Assembly: GCF_000374585.1 (NCBI RefSeq)
Contig: NZ_KB894643.1
Span: 398,773 to 462,772, forward strand
DNA length: 64,000 nucleotides
Source of the DNA: Phocaeicola barnesiae DSM 18169 = JCM 13652
GTDB lineage: Bacteria > Bacteroidota > Bacteroidia > Bacteroidales > Bacteroidaceae
Direction of reading: 5' to 3'
Under the pieces are notes generated by a model. The model was not told the origin of the DNA and ran no database searches. It saw nothing but the letters and a program-made list of their open reading frames with translations. The position numbers were made by a program, and so were the translations under genes. Below are positions 25,566-34,078 of the stretch, in pieces (within the stretch, counting starts at the first letter, position 1; each line of letters opens with the position of its first letter).

Positions 25566-28500
25566 TTAGAATGATGCATTAATAGTAAACGTATAACTTG
25601 CAGTGTACGGACTTACTGAACGAATCATGAACTGACCGGACTGAGTACCACGCATAGATTCAGGATTGAAGTTGTTCGGCAGTGAGTTCAGCAGATAACC
25701 CAAGTTACGTCCTGCTACAGTCAAGTTAATGCTGGAAGCACCGATCTTACTTGCGATGCTGTTCGGCATACGATAGCTCAATGAAACTTCACGCAAAGCG
25801 ATGTAGTTCAATTCATGGAACCAGTCGTTGTTTTTCCATACAGCTGCACGGCCCCAAGAGTTATTCCAATAGTTCCAAGAAGAAGCGTGCTGCGGATCTA
25901 CAATCTTACGGTCAACCAAATCGGCATACAATTCACCACCTTCAGCAATGGTATATGGACCGTTCGGAGTGTCGATAGTCTGTCCACCCGGCATGATAGC
26001 TTCCGGGATGATACCATCGGTATATTCCTTTCCGTCCCAGATAGAAGTAAAGGTAATACCTCCGTGTTCAGGATCCGTACCGTTCAATGAAGATTCCAAG
26101 AAGCCGTATGCTGTACCATAGTGAGAACCATAGATAGCTACCATACCGCCGAAGCGCATATCCATAGAAGCACGTAACGTCCAGTTCTTGTAACGCAAGC
26201 TGGTATTTACAGAACCCAAGAAATCCGGCTGGATAGAACCTACAGTCTGTACAACACCTGAACGGCTATAGTATACAGAGTGACGAGTGTTATAAGAAGC
26301 AAGTTCCAGAATAGGAAGACCTGTCTTTTCATCGTAGTTTGGAACAGCATCTGATTTCAACAAACCGTATTCACCACCTACTTCGGCTACTGATGCTATA
26401 CGGTAGTTACCGTAAGCAGCGTCACCTACCAAAGTAATGTAGTTGGCTACGTTCGGGTGAAGTTCTACAATCTTAGATGTATTCTTCGTATAAGTGAAGT
26501 TCAAATCCCAAGTCCAGTCTTTCGTTTCAATCGGAGTTGTATTCAAAGCCAATTCCACACCCTGGTTCTGGATGTTACCGGCATTGATCAACTGATAAGA
26601 CAAACCTGATTCACTCGGAACACTGATCTTCATGATCTGGTTCTTGGTATTTTCCTTATAGTAAGTAGCATCGATACCGATACGGTTGCTCAAGAAACGG
26701 AAGTCAACACCAATTTCCCAAGAACTCTTACGTTCAGGCTTCAAGTCTGTAGAATAGTAAGTATCCGGAACCTGCAGACCTACGGTATTGTCGATACCAT
26801 ACAGGTTATAGGCTGTATTGATGGTATACGCATCCGTATCGTTACCTACCTGTGCCCATGATGCACGAACCTTTGCGAATGAGAACCATTCCGGCATCTT
26901 GCCACGGAATGTTTCATGAATCAACCAAGATCCGGAAATAGACGGATAGAAGTATGAGTAGTTACCGTGCTGGTCGGCATAAACCAATGAAGAAGACCAG
27001 TCGTTACGTCCGGTTACATCCACGAACACCTGATCTTTCCAGCTGACAGCCAGCTGTCCGGCTACAGACAGAATAGTCTTTGTTCCAGAGATAGTTCCTG
27101 TAGAAGTCAAAGCGTTCTTAGAGTTACCGATAAAGAACTGACCCGGTACAACCAGACCACCGTTTGTCTGCATCTGCAATTCCTGCTGGAAGTTATGATA
27201 ATATTCACCACGGAGGAAACCGCTGATGTTGAAATCCTTCACAGCCTTGTTCCAAGACAAGTTGGCATTCAAGTTAGTCTGTTCTTTAGAATACTGACCT
27301 AACTTGTACATACCACCTTCATTGGCATAACCGCTACCTAATTCTTTGGATTCGTTACGTTTGTAGTAGTAGTTATAGTTAGCTTCAGCAGTAAACTTCA
27401 ACCAGCTGTTCAAATCAGCAGTCAAACGAATGTTCGGACGTACAGAAGTTTCTTTCTGGGTATATTCGTTTTCGTATACAGACCACCAAACTGATTTACC
27501 CGGGGCATTACCGTATTCATCGTTGTATGCGTTATCAGCCAGACCTCCGTGTGAACCTTTGTAACGGGTTCTCCAATAACGGGTATCATATAGACGACTG
27601 AAAGTACCGTCGATGAATCTTTCACCAAAGTTGGTTTCACCACCCTGCTTCGGAGTTGAATTAGCAAAAGAGATGCCTGCTTCAATTTCTACATCTTTGG
27701 ATATTTTGTGAGAAGCTTTTGCCAAAAAAGAGATACGTTCGAACGAGTTGTTCGGAGTATTACCATCGGCATGTTTATAAGACAAAGAAGTATAGAATGA
27801 AGAGGTATCATTAGATCCCTGGATAGAGATGTTAGTATTGGTATTGAAACCGTTGTCATAAGCGTCCGTAAAGTTATCTTCATACGGAGAATAAGGAACC
27901 GTAGTATAATCATAGAATTCGATATCACGTCCATCGAATTTCGGTCCCCAAGAGAGTCCTACATTAGGAGTCAAAGATGGCATACCATTCGAATTCAAAT
28001 AGAATGAATCGGTATCCTGCATATTACCAGATGATTTATAATCTGAATATCCGGCCATGTAACCATCACCACGAACATTCTGGAACGTCGGTCCACCATA
28101 AACGTGATCAATACCAAATGTTTGGGTAACATTGATACCCAAACCTTTCTTTCCTTTACCACTCTTGGTAGTAATAACAACAGCACCGTTCAAACCACGG
28201 GAACCGTAAAGTGCGGTTGCGGCAGCACCTTTCAATACAGATACAGATTCAAAGTCGTCCGGGTTCAAGTTCTTCAACTCATTACCCCAGTCGGTATCAC
28301 TGGTACTCCAGTCTGCATCACCCACCTTAACCGCATTGTCCAGAATCACACCGTCCACAACGTAGATAGGCTGGTTGTTTGTACCCAATGTGGAAGCACC
28401 ACGGATCAAAATTTTAGATGAACCGAAAAGGCCACCATCACCTGCTGAGATATCTACACCTGCAACTTTACCTTGCAGAGCTGAAACGGGGTTCACCACG

Positions 28501-28949
28501 TTGGTGTTCAAATCTTCACCCTTCATTTCTGTTACTGCATAACCCAACGCCTTGGTTGCACGTTTCATACCCAAAGCAGTAACTACGACTTCTTCCAGTG
28601 TCTGAGTGTCATCTTTCAATGTTACATTGAGAGGCTGTCCATTAAAAGGAACCTCCATTGTCTGATAACCCACGAAAGAAATCTGAATGATGTCCCCTTT
28701 CTTTACACCAGACAAAGAAAAATCACCATCCAGACCTGTAATCGTACCGTTAGTAGTACCTTTCACTACAACCGATGCGCCAATGACGGTTTCCCCGGTT
28801 GCATCCTTCACAACTCCAGTACATGTTGATTCTTGCTGTACACTCTTAGTAGCGTCCACTTCAGGTACAGCTACTGCATACGCTGCTCCTGTAGAAGAAA
28901 CTCCCGCCAGAGCCAACAACATACTGACTGACTTGATTCGTTTTAACAT
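25566..28949 (-). CDS. SusC-type TonB-dependent outer-membrane transporter (pair 1)
   Basis: This 1,127-residue SusC/RagA transporter has a signal peptide (about 1-27), a carboxypeptidase-regulatory-like domain (about 42-120), the TonB-box region LEEVVVTALGMKR, a plug with LIRGASTLGTNNQPIYVVDG, and a beta-barrel ending NASF. It lacks an STN domain. Its N-terminal 98 residues and leader nearly duplicate those of the other susC, but the region after the TonB box belongs to a different SusC lineage (TALGMKRATKALGY versus VGYGTQKKVNLTG). susD starts 15 bases after the stop. The neighbouring fucosidase operon suggests fucosylated substrates; this is inference. Confidence 0.95.
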   Translation of the reverse strand: MLKRIKSVSMLLALAGVSSTGAAYAVAVPEVDATKSVQQESTCTGVVKDATGETVIGASVVVKGTTNGTITGLDGDFSLSGVKKGDIIQISFVGYQTMEVPFNGQPLNVTLKDDTQTLEEVVVTALGMKRATKALGYAVTEMKGEDLNTNVVNPVSALQGKVAGVDISAGDGGLFGSSKILIRGASTLGTNNQPIYVVDGVILDNAVKVGDADWSTSDTDWGNELKNLNPDDFESVSVLKGAAATALYGSRGLNGAVVITTKSGKGKKGLGINVTQTFGIDHVYGGPTFQNVRGDGYMAGYSDYKSSGNMQDTDSFYLNSNGMPSLTPNVGLSWGPKFDGRDIEFYDYTTVPYSPYEDNFTDAYDNGFNTNTNISIQGSNDTSSFYTSLSYKHADGNTPNNSFERISFLAKASHKISKDVEIEAGISFANSTPKQGGETNFGERFIDGTFSRLYDTRYWRTRYKGSHGGLADNAYNDEYGNAPGKSVWWSVYENEYTQKETSVRPNIRLTADLNSWLKFTAEANYNYYYKRNESKELGSGYANEGGMYKLGQYSKEQTNLNANLSWNKAVKDFNISGFLRGEYYHNFQQELQMQTNGGLVVPGQFFIGNSKNALTSTGTISGTKTILSVAGQLAVSWKDQVFVDVTGRNDWSSSLVYADQHGNYSYFYPSISGSWLIHETFRGKMPEWFSFAKVRASWAQVGNDTDAYTINTAYNLYGIDNTVGLQVPDTYYSTDLKPERKSSWEIGVDFRFLSNRIGIDATYYKENTKNQIMKISVPSESGLSYQLINAGNIQNQGVELALNTTPIETKDWTWDLNFTYTKNTSKIVELHPNVANYITLVGDAAYGNYRIASVAEVGGEYGLLKSDAVPNYDEKTGLPILELASYNTRHSVYYSRSGVVQTVGSIQPDFLGSVNTSLRYKNWTLRASMDMRFGGMVAIYGSHYGTAYGFLESSLNGTDPEHGGITFTSIWDGKEYTDGIIPEAIMPGGQTIDTPNGPYTIAEGGELYADLVDRKIVDPQHASSWNYWNNSWGRAAVWKNNDWFHELNYIALREVSLSYRMPNSIASKIGASSINLTVAGRNLGYLLNSLPNNFNPESMRGTQSGQFMIRSVSPYTASYTFTINASF

Positions 28950-28976
28950 AGTTTGATATTTTAAGTTAGAGATTCA
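28656..28976 (-). repeat. shared 5' segment of the two susC genes, copy 1
   Basis: Counterpart of 14752-15072. The 27 leader bases (28950-28976) are identical in both copies, and the coding part differs only at scattered, mostly silent positions until the SFVGY codons. Confidence 0.85.
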
Positions 28977-29202
28977 ATAGCATTCGTTCTATTTCATCAA
29001 ATTTATTACAAACATCTATAAATGAACCTTTTACCTGGTCCCTTCCATTCCATAAAAACCTGTAGACACCTTTTTATATTTATTTAAAAAACAGATGTAA
29101 GCAGATAAACTTTTTCTTATTTCTCTTCTATATTTTTCATATAAATCTTTTATTCTACTTTTTGAATTTATTTATTTTTCTTATGAAGAGAAGTATTCAG
29201 TG

Positions 29203-29235
29203 CAAATATATGAAATAAATCCATATTACAGCAAA
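29203..29235 (-). promoter_or_regulatory. promoter of the first susC-susD unit
   Basis: On the minus strand TTTG (29235-29232) and TATATTTG (29210-29203) are 21 bases apart, within the accepted Bacteroidetes range. The leader to susC is about 250 bases, A/T-rich and otherwise featureless. Confidence 0.65.
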
Positions 29236-29297
29236 AAAAAGCAAAAAAATAACCTTTCAAGACTACATAGGGAGATTCAGTAAATACAACAAAATTG

Positions 29298-29343
29298 GCC
29301 AACTAATTCATACACAAAGTATTGCGAATTAGTTGGCTTTTTT
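29298..29343 (+). terminator. hairpin upstream of a transposase remnant
   Basis: GCCAACTAATTC (29298-29309) pairs perfectly with GAATTAGTTGGC (29326-29337) and is followed by TTTTTT, a classic plus-strand terminator. No plus-strand gene ends before it. It directly precedes the transposase-like frame, which is how many insertion sequences block transcription entering from outside. Confidence 0.75.
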
Positions 29344-29497
29344 GTATCTTTAGATATTCCCCCGAAAATAAGGTTTAGCAGCCAAAACGGGGGAAATATC
29401 CCAACAAAGAGATTCTCCGACAGGTACCTGGTGGAACATCTCAACGGCAACATACACTATCAGATGTTCTGCGGAGTCATGATAGACCCTAATCACA
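29341..29497 (+). pseudogene. transposase N-terminal remnant
   Basis: The frame starting at 29341 reads through LDIPPKIRFSSQNGG and KRFSDRYLVEHLNGNIHYQM, then FCGVMIDPN, before it runs into repeats and a stop. The YLVEHLNGNIHYQMFCGV segment resembles the N-terminal domain of IS1182/IS5-type transposases common in Bacteroidetes. There is no DDE catalytic core and no start codon, so this is a relic. The family assignment is from motif memory only. Confidence 0.55.
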
Positions 29498-29531
29498 AAA
29501 CCGCAAAAAACGAACGGACAAATTGTCCAAT

Positions 29532-29619
29532 ACGTCCGTTCATTTTATGTAAAACGAACGTTCATTTTATCTGAAACGTCCGTTCATTTTATGTAAAATG
29601 TCCGTTCATTTTATCTGAA
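29532..29619. repeat. 22-bp tandem repeat, four units
   Basis: Four contiguous 22-base units (29532, 29554, 29576, 29598) share the core GTTCATTTTAT. Units alternate between endings GTAAA and CTGAA, so the array has a 44-base higher period. A degenerate fifth unit starts at 29620, and a GGACAAATTGTCC palindrome (29516-29528) lies just before. Units are directly joined, so it is not a CRISPR. Confidence 0.9.
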
Positions 29620-29681
29620 ACGAACAATCGTTTTTCAAGCTGCCATAAACTTTTGAAAATAGCAGATTTTTTGTTTACCGC

Positions 29682-30794
29682 CTATTCAGATTCCAATTCT
29701 TTTTCGATTTCTTCAACCGTAGGCAAACTTCCCCGAAAGTCTTTCGGCAAGGCTTGCCCTAATTCATAATCAGAAATTCCGATTGGTTTCTGAATATCAC
29801 GCAAGGCATATTCTGCTTTGATACGGTCTTTGCTCTTACAAAGGAGTAATCCAATGGTTCGATTATCGCCCTCCCGACAAAGAATATCATCTACGGCAGA
29901 GCAGTAAAAATTCAATTTACCGATATATTCTGGCATGAACTCTGTATCTTTCAATTCGATTACCAAGTAGCGGTGCAGAAAGGCGTTATACATCAATATG
30001 TCAATATAATAATCATCGCCAGACACCTCTATATGATACTGTCGTCCCATGAAAGCAAAACCTGCCCCCATTTCTACAAGGAATTTCTCCACATGCTTCA
30101 CCAAGCCGATTTCTACATCGCGCTCATTGTATTGGTCTGTAAAAGTCAGCATATCAAATATATATGGGTCTTTGAGCATTGATTTCACATCATTTGCCTC
30201 CGGAACAGGCAGGGTTTCCGTGAAATTGTTAGCCAACGCTCCGTGCTTGCTGTAATCATCAAGTTTGATGGCTTCTTGCAGATAGCGCTTTGACCAATGG
30301 GATGTGATACTCTGCACCATGTACCAATAACGGGCACGAATATCCTTAACTTGTTGCATAATAATCAAGTTGTGCGTCCAATCCAGATGTTTGATGGGAA
30401 GAGTAAAGTTATACTTCCCCAATTGCGCAACCGGTGGTTGCGCAATTGAAGTAGCATCCCCTTTTATCATCGTAAGTTCCTGATTATACTCGTTGAAGAA
30501 CTGCATCATACACTGCATATTGCGGACTGAAAATCCTTTTATCTCGGAATAATCGTTCTTCAAATCCCCTGCCAGCCGTTGCAAGGTTTTCTTGCCCCAT
30601 CCGTCTGCATCCTGGCTTTGCTGCAACATGCCACCAATATCCCAATACATCCTAAGCATTTCTTCATTGGCTGCATAAATCGCCCGTTGTTGGGCTATCA
30701 GTACCCGTTGCTTGATTTTGCGAAGCAATGTCGCATAGCCACGAAAGTTATCTGACAATTTATCAATTGTTTGTTTATCTGTATTTTTAACCAT
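29682..30794 (-). CDS. YhcG/DUF1016 family PD-(D/E)XK nuclease domain protein
   Basis: This protein of about 370 residues belongs to the YhcG family. An N-terminal helical DUF1016_N domain (ATLLRKIKQRVLIAQQRA, MYWDIGGMLQQSQ, GWGKKTLQRLAGDLK) is followed by a C-terminal PD-(D/E)XK nuclease-like domain (about residues 220-340) with the putative catalytic set D-(10-20)-E-x-K in YYIDILMYN ... LVIELKD. The start at 30794 is preferred because a -7 box lies between it and the longer possible start. Such genes are common next to mobile and restriction genes; a role in DNA processing or phage defence is inference. It stands alone next to a transposase relic and a tandem repeat. Confidence 0.88.
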   Translation of the reverse strand: MVKNTDKQTIDKLSDNFRGYATLLRKIKQRVLIAQQRAIYAANEEMLRMYWDIGGMLQQSQDADGWGKKTLQRLAGDLKNDYSEIKGFSVRNMQCMMQFFNEYNQELTMIKGDATSIAQPPVAQLGKYNFTLPIKHLDWTHNLIIMQQVKDIRARYWYMVQSITSHWSKRYLQEAIKLDDYSKHGALANNFTETLPVPEANDVKSMLKDPYIFDMLTFTDQYNERDVEIGLVKHVEKFLVEMGAGFAFMGRQYHIEVSGDDYYIDILMYNAFLHRYLVIELKDTEFMPEYIGKLNFYCSAVDDILCREGDNRTIGLLLCKSKDRIKAEYALRDIQKPIGISDYELGQALPKDFRGSLPTVEEIEKELESE

Positions 30795-30814
30795 AACCAC
30801 CAATGTTATATTCA

Positions 30815-30822
30815 CAAAGTTA
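30815..30822 (-). promoter_or_regulatory. -7 element of the YhcG-type gene
   Basis: TAACTTTG on the minus strand fits the Bacteroidetes -7 box, with TG 19 bases further upstream. It lies 20 bases before the ATG at 30794 and downstream of the longer frame's start, so it decides the start. From here to about 31021 nothing else is recognised. Confidence 0.6.
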
Positions 30823-31021
30823 CGTTTTTTATTCGATTGTACATGAAATTCATACAATATCAGTTATGATAAAGCTACTTTCAATATAATCTAAGATACT
30901 CTTGACACTGTATTTCCATAGCAGCTTGACGGCTTTGAAGAGGTTGTTCTTCTGTGGCATTCTGATGCAGGTTACAAAAGACTTGCGCAAAAATGTATTT
31001 TTCGGTTACTTTCAAATACAG

Positions 31022-31063
31022 AAAATCGCCATAACTTCTCCACTTAAGGAGAAAGTTATGACG
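31022..31063 (-). terminator. probable terminator of the porin gene
   Basis: CGCCATAACTTCTCC (31027-31041) pairs with 31048-31063 with one bulged A and one mismatch. On the minus strand it is followed by ATTTTC. It lies 31 bases past the porin stop codon. Confidence 0.6.
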
Positions 31064-31093
31064 ATTCAATATCAGAAAATGTTGTATCGCTTG

Positions 31094-32335
31094 TCAGAAC
31101 TGGAACAAAGCTGTCAGAACAATGCGGTGATTGTCTACCTGATGTGTATCAATGACCTTTCCTTTCGCATCGTTACTTCCATACCAGGCCGCTATCCAAG
31201 AATATTCAGCTCCGAACTTCCAGTTCGGCAGATTATAAGTCAGCTCGGCAGTAGCCGTAGTCAACTGGTCGATATTCGTTCCCGTGCCAATCAATCCGGA
31301 AACATTTTCCTTGGCCCCCAAGTTCTTCAAATAACCGCCAAAGATACCTCCCCGCCATTTCCGTCCGTACATCACATTCAACCAGGTATGAGAAACCCTC
31401 AACGGAGTATACTCCTGCTCCCCGGTCCGTGCATCAGTAGCTGTGATTCCATAACCACCTACAGTACTGGTTTGGGTCAAATTGGAGCCTAAAACACTCT
31501 TGGCTGCCACCAGCCACAAATCATGCGTATACTTGACATGTGCTTCGGCCGAAACGCCGGTGACACGTTCGTTCACCTCATAAGTCTTATCATTGTAAAC
31601 AGACTGTGTACGGGGTGTCATAGACGACAAGTGCGCTCCTACACCGGCTATCAGCCCCGTTGCCTTATAATCCAATCCCACATAGAACTCAGGTACCAGA
31701 CTGTTCTTCAGGAAGCTCTGGCTTTTTGTAGTACCGGTTGCACCCGGAATATCCGAAGAAGGACCTACGGACAAGTATTGTGACTGTCCGATAGCAGCGG
31801 CTGTCAGCCCGAAATGCTTCGTATTGAATTTATAACGGATTTGAGGTGCCCGGCTGAAGGGCTGATACGGAGCACCCATGTTCAGGTTCAAGATATCGGG
31901 GGCCACATCACCGTACAGCGGATGCCAAGTCTGACCTACCAGCAAAGCTGAACCGTTCCAAGCCAGGTTGAAATAGGCGTGGCGGATTCGCACCGTAGAA
32001 TAAGAAGTACCGGAACCACGGAAATCGGCTTCCACTTTAGCCGAAGTCTTTATCTTTCCCAGCATCGGTCCTTTTACATCCACCCCTAAACGGGTATACA
32101 AGACATAGAAACCGTTGTTTGCCTTGCCGTTCAAATCGTTACCATCCGCATCAGGATTCACATCTTTCGGATACATGTAAAACAATCCGTCCACTGTTTC
32201 AGAATTCGAACGGCTATTATAGAACACATCGGTACGGACCTGACCATAAAACGTGTAGTCGAATCCTTTCTTCTGAGCCATTGCGCCTGCCGACATGCCA
32301 ACCAGAGCTGCCAGCACGAAAAATCTTTTCTTCAT
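31094..32335 (-). CDS. outer-membrane beta-barrel porin-like protein
   Basis: This 413-residue protein has a type I signal peptide (about 1-20, AGAMAQ). It is followed by alternating amphipathic strands (YTFYGQVRTDVFYN, GKIKTSAKVEADF, RIRHAYFNLAW, GAEYSWIAAWYG) and the outer-membrane signature of a C-terminal aromatic residue (VLTALFQF). It looks like a DcaP/porin-type channel of the kind Bacteroidetes genomes annotate as 'porin' or hypothetical. It lies downstream of cstA on the same strand but beyond a terminator. The transported solute is unknown; proximity to a pyruvate/peptide permease family gene suggests small organic acids, as inference. Confidence 0.75.
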   Translation of the reverse strand: MKKRFFVLAALVGMSAGAMAQKKGFDYTFYGQVRTDVFYNSRSNSETVDGLFYMYPKDVNPDADGNDLNGKANNGFYVLYTRLGVDVKGPMLGKIKTSAKVEADFRGSGTSYSTVRIRHAYFNLAWNGSALLVGQTWHPLYGDVAPDILNLNMGAPYQPFSRAPQIRYKFNTKHFGLTAAAIGQSQYLSVGPSSDIPGATGTTKSQSFLKNSLVPEFYVGLDYKATGLIAGVGAHLSSMTPRTQSVYNDKTYEVNERVTGVSAEAHVKYTHDLWLVAAKSVLGSNLTQTSTVGGYGITATDARTGEQEYTPLRVSHTWLNVMYGRKWRGGIFGGYLKNLGAKENVSGLIGTGTNIDQLTTATAELTYNLPNWKFGAEYSWIAAWYGSNDAKGKVIDTHQVDNHRIVLTALFQF

Positions 32336-32390
32336 ATATATTTATACATCAATTAAAATCAAACGAGGGAACGTCCGACCTCTCACAAAC

Positions 32391-32429
32391 AGAAAATCCA
32401 ACAATCCCTTCATTCCAAGATTGTTGGAT
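32391..32429 (-). terminator. terminator of cstA
   Basis: An 11-bp perfect stem (ATCCAACAATC / GATTGTTGGAT) with the minus-strand sequence TTTTC after it lies 27 bases past the cstA stop codon. Confidence 0.8.
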
Positions 32430-32455
32430 AATCTCCGGAGAATCTAATCCGGATT

Positions 32456-33886
32456 TTAGAGTTTCTTTTCCTTACGGAACCAGCTGATAAACCAGACGAG
32501 AGCTATCAGCACACAAATTCCTCCACCGATATAGGAAACTGTTTCTGAAAGCCCGAATCCCTCCGGAGCAATCAACAAATAGGTCGTACATACACAGGTC
32601 ATGAACAATGCCGGTATAAATGTCACCCAATAATTCTTCTTTGCACGTACCAGGAATACGGTTATCGCCCACAACGTAAAGACTGACAAAGCCTGGTTAC
32701 ACCAAGCGAAATAACGCCAGATAATCTTGAAGCCTTCCGCATCGCTCATACTGTATATCAAGATGAAAACAGTCACCAGGAATATAGGAATACAAATCAG
32801 CAGACGTTTGGAGATGCTTTGCTGCTCAACGTGGAAGAAGTCTGCCACAATCAGACGGGCTGAACGGAGTGCCGTATCACCGCTGGTAATCGGAGCTGCC
32901 ACAATACCCAGAATAGCCAGAACACCTCCAAAAGTACCTAACCAGTCTTTTGAAATATTTGTCGCAACTGCAGCTCCGGAATATGCGATACCGGTAGCCT
33001 GATCCACAATTCCGTTTTCATGGAAGAAGTAGGTAGCGGCAGCTGCCCAGATCAATGCTACGATACCTTCGGTTACCATTGCTCCATAAAAAATCGGGCG
33101 GCAATGTTTTTCATTCGTGATACAGCGTGCCATCAGCGGAGACTGGGTAGCATGGAAGCCGCTGATAGCTCCACAGGCGATGGAAATGAACATCATCGGG
33201 AAAATAGGATTCTTCTCGTACTTGGTACCGAACCCGTTCCACATCTCAGGCAAATCAGGGCTCTTCACGTAAAGCATCACCAGGATACCGACCGCCATAA
33301 AAATCAAGGCAAAAGCAAACAACGGATAGATACGGCCGATAATCTTATCAATCGGCAACATAGTAGCCAGCACATAATAAATAAAGATGACTACAATCCA
33401 GAAGTACATGTCAAGGCTCTTCGGAGTCATTCCTGCCAGCAGTTCGGCCGGACCAGATACGAACACAGCACCTACCAGCACCATAAGCAGTACAGTAAAC
33501 GCACAGGCGATGTTCTTGGTTCTTACTCCCAGATACCGACCGATGATTTCGGGCAAGCTCTCTCCATTATTACGGATAGAGATACATCCGGAAAGGAAAT
33601 CGTGTACAGCACCGGCAAAAATCGTTCCCAACACAATCCACAGGTAAGAAGCGGTACCGAACTGTGCTCCCATGATTGCTCCGAAAATAGGTCCAAGACC
33701 TGCTATGTTCAAGAACTGAATCATGAAAATTTTCCACGTCGGCAAAGGGATAAAATCTACTCCATCCGTCATGGTCACGGCAGGAGTTTTACGTGAAGAA
33801 TCTGGAAGAAACAAAGAATTTATATATCGCCCATATACCCAATACCCCACCAACAACAGAAGTAATGCAATTGTAAAAGTTACCAT
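32456..33886 (-). CDS. cstA: CstA family carbon-starvation permease
   Basis: This CstA-family membrane protein of about 476 residues has 13 or more predicted hydrophobic segments. Hallmarks are LGPIFGAIMGAQFG, AGAVHDFLSGCISIRNNGES, and the SGFHATQSPLMARC segment. Characterised relatives in enterobacteria transport pyruvate or peptides with protons. The start at 33886 (MVTFTIALLLLL) is chosen because a -7 box lies between it and the longer frame's start. It is divergent from the GHL10 gene and followed by a terminator. The bacteroidal protein is shorter than the E. coli enzyme (about 700 residues), which is normal for the short CstA branch. Confidence 0.92.
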   Translation of the reverse strand: MVTFTIALLLLLVGYWVYGRYINSLFLPDSSRKTPAVTMTDGVDFIPLPTWKIFMIQFLNIAGLGPIFGAIMGAQFGTASYLWIVLGTIFAGAVHDFLSGCISIRNNGESLPEIIGRYLGVRTKNIACAFTVLLMVLVGAVFVSGPAELLAGMTPKSLDMYFWIVVIFIYYVLATMLPIDKIIGRIYPLFAFALIFMAVGILVMLYVKSPDLPEMWNGFGTKYEKNPIFPMMFISIACGAISGFHATQSPLMARCITNEKHCRPIFYGAMVTEGIVALIWAAAATYFFHENGIVDQATGIAYSGAAVATNISKDWLGTFGGVLAILGIVAAPITSGDTALRSARLIVADFFHVEQQSISKRLLICIPIFLVTVFILIYSMSDAEGFKIIWRYFAWCNQALSVFTLWAITVFLVRAKKNYWVTFIPALFMTCVCTTYLLIAPEGFGLSETVSYIGGGICVLIALVWFISWFRKEKKL

Positions 33887-33913
33887 AAATCTTAAAAAAT
33901 CGATAATCTGCCG

Positions 33914-33921
33914 CAAAAGTA
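33914..33921 (-). promoter_or_regulatory. -7 element of cstA
   Basis: TACTTTTG on the minus strand, 27 bases before the ATG at 33886, fits the Bacteroidetes -7 box. It excludes the longer start at 33931, which lies upstream of the box. Confidence 0.65.
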
Positions 33922-34033
33922 ATAATTTCATCCATCACTCAGCATCTTTTTCCTTAAAAATCATGATATCAGGCAAACAATTGGCCTTCTATCCGCTCTG
34001 ATTACTAAATTGTATGAATAAGCATACCGTTCG

Positions 34034-34064
34034 TTTGCCATCTCTGATTTTTATCCTACTTTTG
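34034..34064 (+). promoter_or_regulatory. promoter of the GHL10 gene
   Basis: TTTG (34034-34037), a 19-base spacer and TACTTTTG (34057-34064) form a full consensus promoter, 15 bases before the start codon. Confidence 0.85.
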
Positions 34065-34078
34065 CGGACAAAAACTAG

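Noticed and set aside
14752..28976. Invertible susC shufflon
   Set aside because: Both susC copies have the same orientation and no recombinase gene or short inverted crossover site was found; recombination would delete, not invert.
29532..29619. CRISPR array
   Set aside because: The 22-base units are joined directly without spacers, and no cas genes are nearby.
30881..31069. 62-codon minus-strand frame between the porin and YhcG-type genes
   Set aside because: Its start lies next to the porin terminator hairpin, and it has no ribosome-binding context, signal or recognisable motif.
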